Source: Flavobacteriales bacterium (GTDB lineage: Bacteria; Bacteroidota; Bacteroidia; Flavobacteriales_E; Vicingaceae). Taken from it: a DNA stretch of 5,163 nt. The notes below the pieces were generated by a model, which did no database searches, was not told where the DNA came from, and saw only the letters and a list, made by a program, of their open reading frames with translations. The position numbers and the translations under genes were made by a program. The stretch covers positions 1 through 5,163 of the forward strand of contig JAESUI010000187.1 in the NCBI GenBank assembly GCA_016763135.1, given 5' to 3'. Positions within the stretch are counted from its first letter, which is position 1; each line of letters starts with the position of its first letter. Below are positions 1 through 5,124 of the stretch, one piece after another.

Positions 1-6
1 AAAAAC

Positions 7-711
7 ATGAAGATGAAACAACACACTAATAAAATAGTTCTACTTGCTGAAATCATAATGATTCCTGCAATGTCATTCAGTCAATACTGTAATTACTTTC
101 ATACAAAATACTGTATGCCATCAGAAAATGAGATGTTCAAATTAAATGGACAATCAAAAAGTGCATTGTTCAGTAAAGGACAAACTTCTGAATTAAACAT
201 TATTGTTTACAAAGGGCAAGATTACAGAGTTTCTTTGTGCATGGATGAAAATTTAGGTACTCAGATTAAGTTTAAAATTTATGAAACCAAAAAAGTTAAA
301 GTGGAGAAAGTAATCGAAACTAAAACAATGGAAGAAGAATTTAAAAAGTGTGGAGGCTGTAGTGGAACTGGAGAGACTGATGGTGAAGAATGTTACACAT
401 GTGAAGGTGGAGGAGGAGTTTCAACAGGAAAAGAAAAAGAAGTAATTACTAAAGTCACTAAAATTGTTGTTGAAAGACAAAAACAGTTACTTTATGATAA
501 TAGTGAAGACGGATTTTCTAATGAGATTGAATTTACAGTAGAATCTACACGAAGACTAACATTAGAAATTAGTATTCCTGGGGGTAGTGGAGGATCTTCT
601 ACAAAGGGAAAGAAAAAGAAAATGATGAAATCAAGTGATATGGGTTGTATTGGTGTTTTAGTAGAACACATGACTACCCCAAAAACTGGCTTTTATGGTA
701 CAGGATTTTAA
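7..711 (+). CDS. Secreted protein of unknown function with a DnaJ-like CxxCxGxG zinc-binding pair
   Basis: A 234-residue protein. It begins with a signal peptide (basic start, hydrophobic stretch about residues 9-24, probable cleavage after SFS before Q26; a Glu at 15 inside the hydrophobic stretch is unusual). The mature part holds Cys28 and Cys36, then a beta-rich region (about 60-92 and 158-192). Between these lies an insert with two CxxCxGxG motifs, C115-G122 and C129-G136, flanked by Lys/Val/Glu-rich segments that look like paired strands. A Gly/Ser/Lys linker (about 191-208) precedes a conserved-looking tail with Cys214. The CxxCxGxG pair is the signature of the DnaJ cysteine-rich domain, but no J domain or peptide-binding domain is present, so this is not DnaJ. 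Metal binding is inferred. The start at 7 is used; an in-frame ATG at 13 would also preserve the signal peptide. Upstream context lies outside the window. Function unknown; a lone secreted or periplasmic protein ending at the terminator that follows. Confidence 0.85.
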   Translation: MKMKQHTNKIVLLAEIIMIPAMSFSQYCNYFHTKYCMPSENEMFKLNGQSKSALFSKGQTSELNIIVYKGQDYRVSLCMDENLGTQIKFKIYETKKVKVEKVIETKTMEEEFKKCGGCSGTGETDGEECYTCEGGGGVSTGKEKEVITKVTKIVVERQKQLLYDNSEDGFSNEIEFTVESTRRLTLEISIPGGSGGSSTKGKKKKMMKSSDMGCIGVLVEHMTTPKTGFYGTGF

Positions 712-731
712 TAGATTTTAAATATATTTAC

Positions 732-761
732 AACCCTGATGATTATTCATCAGGGTTTTTT
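732..761 (+). terminator. Rho-independent terminator after the secreted Cys-rich protein gene
   Basis: A perfect 11-bp inverted repeat, AACCCTGATGA (732-742) and TCATCAGGGTT (747-757), encloses the 4-base loop TTAT and runs into six T residues (756-761). It begins 20 bases after the stop codon at 711, so it ends the transcript of the upstream gene. It also lies only 12 bases before the next start codon. Confidence 0.9.
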
Positions 762-773
762 ATTTTAAAGAGA

Positions 774-1757
774 ATGCAAGAGATAAAACAAATACTAAGT
801 GATTCAAAATCAATTGTAATAACTACACATAAATCACCTGATGGAGATGCTATAGGATCTTCATTAGCGTTATACCATTTCTTAAAAAAGAAGAATAAGG
901 ATGTTGTAGTTATTGTTCCAGATGCTTTTCCAGAATTTTTAAATTGGATGGTTGAAACCGAAAGTATTATTCATTATGATACCCAAGTTGAAGAAGCTGA
1001 AAAATTAATAGAGAAAGCAGACTTAATCTTTTCATTAGATTATAATAGCTTAAACAGAATTGGTGATTTATCAAATCCTTTAGGGAAATCTGAGGCTACG
1101 AAGGTTGTAATAGACCATCATCAAGATCCAGCAGATTTTGCAGATCATTATATTGTAGATACAAAGAGTTGTTCTACATCTCAGTTGATTTACGAGTTTA
1201 TAGAGAATTTAGGAGAACTAGATAAATTAGATAAAGCAATTGGAGAATGTATTTATTGTGGAATAATGACAGATACAGGATCTTTTCGTTACCCTTCTAC
1301 GACTTCTAAAACCCATCAAATAATAGCACATTTAATAGATTTAGGAGTGGATGGATCTAAAATACATCAAGAAGTTTATGATACTTATTCAGAACATCGA
1401 TTAAGATTATTGGGACATGCGTTAACAGAAAAAATGAAAGTTTTCCCAGAATATGGAGCAGCATACATATCTCTATCTCAAAAAGAGCTTAAACAGTTTT
1501 CTTTTAAAAAAGGAGATTCTGAAGGATTGGTAAATTACCCGTTATCTATTGATGGAATAAAATTTACAGTTCTTATTACAGAAAAGGAAGATAATATTAG
1601 CTTTTCGTTTAGATCTAAAGATGATTTTCATGTAAACAAAATTGCCAATGAACATTTTAATGGTGGTGGACATATTTATGCTGCTGGAGGAATGCTAGAG
1701 GTTAGTTTAGAAGAGGCAATTAAAAAAGTGGAAGAAGTAATGAAACAATATAATTAA
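774..1757 (+). CDS. nrnA: DHH/DHHA1 phosphoesterase, NrnA-type oligoribonuclease / pAp phosphatase
   Basis: A 327-residue cytoplasmic enzyme of normal length for the NrnA family, which degrades 2-5-nt RNAs to mononucleotides and removes the 3'-phosphate from pAp. The N-terminal DHH domain shows all expected metal-binding motifs: H19 and the PDGDAIGSS loop with D23 and D25, D89 in SLDYNS, D114-H115-H116 in VIDHH, and D167 in MTDTGSFR. The C-terminal DHHA1 domain carries the substrate-binding GGGH motif at 297-300, followed by AAGG. The reading frame is open back to 645, but a start there would overlap the previous gene, run through the terminator hairpin and add 43 residues without family resemblance. 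ATG at 774 places the protein directly on the usual family N-terminus. It is followed after 21 bases by the GldI-like gene and probably heads that operon. Cyclic-dinucleotide or pApA hydrolysis is a possible alternative or additional activity, since these enzymes share the fold. Confidence 0.92.
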   Translation: MQEIKQILSDSKSIVITTHKSPDGDAIGSSLALYHFLKKKNKDVVVIVPDAFPEFLNWMVETESIIHYDTQVEEAEKLIEKADLIFSLDYNSLNRIGDLSNPLGKSEATKVVIDHHQDPADFADHYIVDTKSCSTSQLIYEFIENLGELDKLDKAIGECIYCGIMTDTGSFRYPSTTSKTHQIIAHLIDLGVDGSKIHQEVYDTYSEHRLRLLGHALTEKMKVFPEYGAAYISLSQKELKQFSFKKGDSEGLVNYPLSIDGIKFTVLITEKEDNISFSFRSKDDFHVNKIANEHFNGGGHIYAAGGMLEVSLEEAIKKVEEVMKQYN

Positions 1758-1778
1758 ACTGAGTATAGCTAAAATAAA

Positions 1779-2288
1779 ATGCGATTTTTATACATCATAC
1801 TAAGTGTTATTGTTATCTCTTGTTCGGGAGATACTGAGGAGTTTCAACAGATTGATATGAATCAATTGCAAGAAGATTTGTTAGCAGCCAATAAGAAAGC
1901 TACAACTATTGAAGCCAAACAAATTGAAGCTTACATCAATAAAAAAAATTTAGTGATGACAAAAACCCAAACAGGGTTACATTATCATATTTATAATGAT
2001 GTTGAAGGTAATTCAGTCACAACTGGGCAAAGAGCCATTGTAAAATACACCGTTACTTTATTAGATGGAACAGAATGTTATTCCACTAAAGAAGGTGTAG
2101 AGGAATTTACTGTAGGGAAAGACTATGTTGAAAGTGGATTACATGAAGGGATTGCTTTTATGAGTGTTGGAGATAAAGCAATTATCATTATCCCTTCTCA
2201 TTTGGCTCATGGATTGGCTGGCGATTTTAAGAAAATTCCGTTTAGGTCTACAATAGTCTATGATATTGAGTTGGTTGCCATTAAGTAG
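1779..2288 (+). CDS. gldI: GldI-like FKBP-fold lipoprotein (gliding motility-associated)
   Basis: A 169-residue predicted lipoprotein. The signal ends in a lipobox VISC with the acylated Cys at 15, followed by SGDTEE, an acidic stretch of the sort linked to surface export of some Bacteroidota lipoproteins. Residues 25-60 are a helical lead ending in the AYI-x5-VMTKTQTGL pattern common in Bacteroidota FKBPs. Residues 65-169 are one FKBP fold. GldI is an envelope lipoprotein needed for gliding in Flavobacterium johnsoniae. The GDFKKIP segment near the end and the LDGTECYS strand fit my recollection of that family. Catalytic-pocket positions are poorly kept: Tyr90 remains, but the usual Phe-Asp pair is Cys100-Tyr101, the pocket Trp is Leu121 and the flap Tyr is His144. 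Prolyl isomerase activity is therefore doubtful. Expressed with nrnA (21 bases upstream) and the next FKBP gene (6 bases downstream). The family call is fairly sure; a role in gliding in this organism is inferred. Confidence 0.75.
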   Translation: MRFLYIILSVIVISCSGDTEEFQQIDMNQLQEDLLAANKKATTIEAKQIEAYINKKNLVMTKTQTGLHYHIYNDVEGNSVTTGQRAIVKYTVTLLDGTECYSTKEGVEEFTVGKDYVESGLHEGIAFMSVGDKAIIIIPSHLAHGLAGDFKKIPFRSTIVYDIELVAIK

Positions 2289-2294
2289 TATTTT

Positions 2295-2297
2295 TTG
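2295..2297 (+). other. Non-ATG (TTG) start codon six bases after the gldI stop
   Basis: TTG is the only sensible initiation codon that yields the MKR signal and lipobox LFSC. The upstream gene's TAG at 2286-2288 is in the same frame, and the six bases between (TATTTT) are T-rich, unlike the A-rich sequence before the other starts here. Weak initiation coupled to termination of gldI is the likely mode, which is inference. Confidence 0.75.
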
Positions 2298-3110
2298 AAA
2301 AGAATAGTAATCATATCATTATTAGCTGTTGCACTATTTTCTTGTGAAAATAAGTTCCCAGATTACACTCAAAAAGAGGATGATGTTTATTTAAAGTTGT
2401 TGTCTTTTGAAGAAAGCAATAAGAGTAGTGAATTAGCAGATCATGCAATTGTGAGTGTTGAAATAACAGGAGAAGAAGGCTTGCTTTACAAACATTACAA
2501 AGCAGATGTAGTTAGCCTTAAAAACAATGAGCTTACCTTTTTAATTCAATATTTAAAAGAGGGCGACAGTTGTAGTTTTATGGTTTCAAAAGAAAAAATT
2601 ATAGAGGAGTTTAAACCAATAACATTTAATGAAACAACATCTAAATTTGTTGAAGTTAACATAAAAGTCCATCAATTTTTTACAAAAGGGGAGTACTTAT
2701 CTCAAAGACAAGCTTATGATAAGGAAATGATGGAACAGCTTCTTCTAACTAAATATTTAGAAGAAGTTAATACTAAATTTCATCAAGGAATTTATACAGA
2801 ACAACTAACAAATGGTGAAGGAAAGAAAGTTGCGAATGGAGATGTTATTACGATTAGCTATAAAGGTTATTTTATAAATCGATTAGAGTTTGATAAAATA
2901 TCTGGAGCAACAGCATTTACTTTTACTTACGGAACTCCAGGACAGGTTATTAAGGGATTAGATATTGCAATTAAAGGAATGAAGAAAGGGGAGAAATCAA
3001 AAATTATCATACCTTCGCAGCTTGCTTTTGGAGAAGAAGGCTCTACTACACGCGTAGTTCCTCCTTTTACAACTGTAATTTATGAATTAGAAATAGTAAA
3101 CGTTAAATAG
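2295..3110 (+). CDS. Two-domain FKBP-type lipoprotein (degenerate N-domain plus C-terminal PPIase domain), TTG start
   Basis: A 271-residue predicted lipoprotein with a lipobox LFSC (Cys17) after a basic, hydrophobic signal. Residues about 48-128 look like a decayed FKBP fold: strands AIVSVEI and the pattern LKEGDSCSFMVSKE match the end of an FKBP core, yet no Tyr, Phe-Asp or Trp of the pocket can be placed. A helical, charged segment (about 130-162) links to a second FKBP domain (165-271). That domain keeps Tyr189, Phe199-Asp200, Val218-Ile219 and the PSQLAFGEEG flap, with Leu222 in place of the pocket Trp and Phe245 in place of the flap Tyr. Activity of the C-domain is plausible but not certain. 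The start is TTG at 2295: the preceding in-frame codons are TAG (stop of gldI), TAT and TTT, and the next ATG codes for Met96, which would remove the lipobox. The neighbours and 6-base gaps on both sides indicate an operon. A role as an envelope folding helper is inferred. Confidence 0.85.
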   Translation: MKRIVIISLLAVALFSCENKFPDYTQKEDDVYLKLLSFEESNKSSELADHAIVSVEITGEEGLLYKHYKADVVSLKNNELTFLIQYLKEGDSCSFMVSKEKIIEEFKPITFNETTSKFVEVNIKVHQFFTKGEYLSQRQAYDKEMMEQLLLTKYLEEVNTKFHQGIYTEQLTNGEGKKVANGDVITISYKGYFINRLEFDKISGATAFTFTYGTPGQVIKGLDIAIKGMKKGEKSKIIIPSQLAFGEEGSTTRVVPPFTTVIYELEIVNVK

Positions 3111-3116
3111 ATTAAA

Positions 3117-3833
3117 ATGAAAAAAATTACATTATCTCTTGTTGGAGCAATCGCTTTATTTTCTTGTGGAAATGAAGGTGGTTCAGATTCAGCAACAATT
3201 ATTTTAAATAACAATATTGATTCAGTTAGTTATGCTATCGGAATAAATTCAGCAAATGGTATGCTAACACAGTTTGGTGAAGGAAATATGGATGCGTATA
3301 TTAAAGGGTTTAAGGACGCTATTGATTCTAATGAATTGATGATTACTAAAGATGAATCACAAGGCATTATTCAAATGTATTCTCAGAAAAAACAAATGGC
3401 TGAAATGGCTAAGAAACAAGAAGAGCAAGAAGCCATGTACGGTAATGTAAAAGAAGAAGGGCTTAAATTTTTGGAGGAAAACAAAGCTAAAGAAGGTGTA
3501 CAAGTTACAGCAAGCGGATTACAATACATTGTATTAAAAGAAGGAAATGGAGCACAACCTGTTGCAACATCAAATGTAACGGTACATTATCATGGAACTA
3601 CACCTGATGGAACGGTATTTGATAGTTCTGTAGATAGAGGAGAACCAGCTTCATTTGGTTTAAATCAAGTAATAGCAGGATGGACAGAAGGTGTTGCGTT
3701 AATGAAAGAAGGTGCAAAATATAGGTTCTTTATTCCTCAAGAGTTAGCTTATGGTGCTAATCCAAGACCAGGAGGAGCAATTAAACCATATATGCCATTG
3801 GTATTTGAAGTGGAATTAATTAAAATTAATTAA
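3117..3833 (+). CDS. Mip/FkpA-type FKBP peptidyl-prolyl cis-trans isomerase, lipoprotein
   Basis: A 238-residue predicted lipoprotein (lipobox LFSC, Cys17, then a Gly/Ser-rich tether). Residues 33-112 form the FKBP N-terminal dimerisation domain typical of Mip, FkpA and FklB: it opens with the DSVSYAIGIN motif, then helices, ending in a long charged helix rich in Lys, Gln, Glu and Met (about 86-112). Residues 114-238 are a full FKBP catalytic domain. All pocket residues known from FKBP12 are present: Tyr158, Phe168-Asp169, Val185-Ile186, Trp189, Tyr212 and Phe230. It is therefore expected to be an active prolyl isomerase and dimeric chaperone, anchored in the envelope. The start ATG follows the previous stop by 6 bases (ATTAAA). 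The catalytic domain is about 83 percent identical, by hand count over 124 residues, to that of the next gene, pointing to a tandem duplication. Confidence 0.95.
   Translation: MKKITLSLVGAIALFSCGNEGGSDSATIILNNNIDSVSYAIGINSANGMLTQFGEGNMDAYIKGFKDAIDSNELMITKDESQGIIQMYSQKKQMAEMAKKQEEQEAMYGNVKEEGLKFLEENKAKEGVQVTASGLQYIVLKEGNGAQPVATSNVTVHYHGTTPDGTVFDSSVDRGEPASFGLNQVIAGWTEGVALMKEGAKYRFFIPQELAYGANPRPGGAIKPYMPLVFEVELIKIN
3726..3811 (+). repeat. First copy of an 86-bp near-identical direct repeat shared with the paralogue
   Basis: This stretch matches 4484-4569 at 81 of 86 bases by hand alignment. Within it, 3756-3789 equals 4514-4547 exactly (34 bp) and 3792-3811 equals 4550-4569 exactly (20 bp). It encodes the FKBP flap region FFIPQELAYGANPRPGG and the last strands. 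The copies are 758 bp apart in direct orientation. Confidence 0.85.
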
Positions 3834-3844
3834 AAAGTACAATT

Positions 3845-4594
3845 ATGAATAAACAACTAATTAGAATCGGATTATTGGTGCTAGCAGTTACATTTATTAA
3901 TGTAGATGCTAATGCTCAAAAAAAGAAAAAAAAGAAGAAAAAAGGAAAAACGGAAGAAGTTGCAACTTTAGAACTTAAGAATGAATTGGATTCTGTGAGT
4001 TATGCAATTGGTTTAAATATGACTAAAGGTATTCAAAAAGATTTTTCTGAAGGTAATTTCAACCTATTTGTTGCTGGAATAAAAGCCGGACTTGGTTTAG
4101 ATTCATCTTTAATTTCAGTGGATCAACTTGAAAAAATAATTGCTCCTTATTTTCAAAAAAAGCAAGAAGCAGCAAAATCAGAAGAACTTAAAAAATCAGA
4201 AAGTGTGAAAGTAGACGGACTTAAATTTTTAGAAGAAAACAAAAAGAAAGAAGGTGTTATTACAACAGCTAGTGGATTACAATATGTTGTGTTAAAAGAA
4301 GGTGAAGGAGAACATCCAGTTGCAACATCAAATGTAGAAGTACATTATCATGGTACAACTCCTGATGGAACTGTATTTGATAGTTCTGTTGATAGAGGAA
4401 AAACTATTTCGTTTCCATTAAATGGAGTTATTAAGGGTTGGACAGTAGGTGTTCAATTAATGACAGTAGGGGCAAAGTATAGATTCTTTATCCCTCAAGA
4501 ATTAGCTTATGGAGCTAATCCAAGACCAGGAGGAGCAATTAAACCATTCATGCCATTGGTATTTGAAGTAGAATTGTTTAAGATTACTAATTAG
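3845..4594 (+). CDS. Mip/FkpA-type FKBP peptidyl-prolyl isomerase, exported, with an N-terminal polylysine tract
   Basis: A 249-residue paralogue of the preceding gene. In place of a lipobox it has a cleavable signal peptide with an ANA-Q cleavage site (after residue 24). The mature protein would begin QKKKKKKKKGK: eight lysines in a row at 26-33, then Gly and Lys. Residues 46-120 are the FKBP N-terminal dimerisation domain (DSVSYAIGLN motif, helices, Lys/Glu-rich linker helix). Residues 125-249 are the catalytic domain with every pocket residue in place: Tyr168, Phe178-Asp179, Val195-Ile196, Trp199, Tyr222, Phe240. It should be an active prolyl isomerase outside the inner membrane, soluble or held by charge through the lysine tract. 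It follows its paralogue by 11 bases and is the last gene before the terminator at 4616-4646. A tract this rich in AAA/AAG is prone to replication slippage. Confidence 0.94.
   Translation: MNKQLIRIGLLVLAVTFINVDANAQKKKKKKKKGKTEEVATLELKNELDSVSYAIGLNMTKGIQKDFSEGNFNLFVAGIKAGLGLDSSLISVDQLEKIIAPYFQKKQEAAKSEELKKSESVKVDGLKFLEENKKKEGVITTASGLQYVVLKEGEGEHPVATSNVEVHYHGTTPDGTVFDSSVDRGKTISFPLNGVIKGWTVGVQLMTVGAKYRFFIPQELAYGANPRPGGAIKPFMPLVFEVELFKITN
3918..3949 (+). repeat. A-rich polypurine tract encoding the polylysine run
   Basis: The stretch contains A-runs of 7 (3918-3924), 8 (3926-3933) and 6 (3938-3943) interrupted only by G. The eight Lys codons occupy 3920-3943, five AAA and three AAG. One-base slippage in any run would shift the frame just after the signal peptide; three-base changes would alter only the lysine count. 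Confidence 0.85.
4484..4569 (+). repeat. Second copy of the 86-bp near-identical direct repeat
   Basis: Partner of 3726-3811, with five mismatches in 86 bases. The two copies sit at the same place in the two paralogous FKBP genes, so recombination between them would delete 758 bp and leave one intact hybrid gene. Confidence 0.85.
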
Positions 4595-4615
4595 TAAACC
4601 TTATATATAAAATTT

Positions 4616-4646
4616 AAAAGCCTTGATAATTATCAAGGCTTTTTTT
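4616..4646 (+). terminator. Rho-independent terminator closing the nrnA-gldI-FKBP series
   Basis: Stem AAAAGCCTTGAT (4616-4627) pairs perfectly with ATCAAGGCTTTT (4632-4643) around the loop AATT, and seven T residues follow (4640-4646). It begins 22 bases past the stop codon at 4594. The A-run before the stem means it could also stop transcripts coming from the other strand. Confidence 0.92.
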
Positions 4647-4662
4647 AATAAAATGATATAAC

Positions 4663-5007
4663 ATGAGTAAAGAAATAACAACAGAATCAGGGCTTAAGTA
4701 CACCATTACAAAACATGGTAATGGGGAAACACCAGCCAGAGGAAATCAAGTGAGAGTTCATTATACAGGGAAACTACTAAACGGACAAGTGTTTGATAGT
4801 TCTATTAACAAACAACCATTTGACTTTGTTTTAGGTGTAGGAGGAGTTATTGCTGGGTGGGATGAAGGCATTGCTTTATTAAAAGTTGGAGATGAAGCAA
4901 CATTTACTATTCCATCGCAATTAGCTTATGGAGAACATGGAGCAGGTCCACTTATTGGACCAAATACAGATTTAATTTTTGAAGTAGAGTTAATGAGTTT
5001 TAAATAA
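4663..5007 (+). CDS. Minimal cytoplasmic FKBP-type peptidyl-prolyl cis-trans isomerase
   Basis: A 114-residue single-domain protein close in size to human FKBP12 (about 108 residues), with no signal peptide or lipobox, so predicted cytoplasmic. The domain fills almost the whole chain. The full FKBP12 pocket is kept: Tyr34 in VHYTG, Phe44-Asp45 in VFDSS, Val62-Ile63, Trp66 in AGWDEG, Tyr89 in LAYGEHG and Phe106. It should therefore be an active prolyl isomerase and bind FK506-type ligands. There is no insert-in-flap domain of the SlyD type, so chaperone activity is expected to be modest. ATG at 4663 follows the T-run of the upstream terminator by 16 bases, leaving no clear room for a separate promoter between them; I could not place one. 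It is the last of five consecutive FKBP genes and the only one without an export signal. No terminator was recognised downstream. Confidence 0.95.
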   Translation: MSKEITTESGLKYTITKHGNGETPARGNQVRVHYTGKLLNGQVFDSSINKQPFDFVLGVGGVIAGWDEGIALLKVGDEATFTIPSQLAYGEHGAGPLIGPNTDLIFEVELMSFK

Positions 5008-5124
5008 GGCCTCATACTACTGCAACTGAGCTTACTGTGTTGTAGATTTCTGTCATAAGGAACAGAGGATAATCCTATTTTAACACTCACAGCATTTACG
5101 TCTAATTTTTAGTAGTAAGTCCAG
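5008..5124. other. Intergenic stretch without a recognised feature
   Basis: About 117 bases, about 38 percent G+C by hand count, which does not drop as intergenic DNA in AT-rich genomes usually does. Short inverted repeats exist (TCTGT at 5049-5053 with ACAGA at 5062-5066; AGGATAATCCT at 5066-5076), but none has a T-run that would make it a terminator. I cannot assign a role. Confidence 0.4.

Noticed and set aside
7..711. Calling the first gene dnaJ because of its CxxCxGxG motifs
   Set aside because: Only two of the four motifs are present, and there is no J domain, HPD motif or C-terminal substrate-binding region; it also has a signal peptide.
645..773. Longer N-terminus for the NrnA-type enzyme starting at 645
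   Set aside because: It would overlap the preceding coding region by 67 bases, cross a strong terminator and add 43 residues with no family resemblance; ATG at 774 fits the family start.
1779..3110. gldI and the next gene as one gene broken by a nonsense mutation, since they share a frame
   Set aside because: The second product has its own complete signal and lipobox right after the stop, and the GldI-like product ends at a normal FKBP C-terminal strand.
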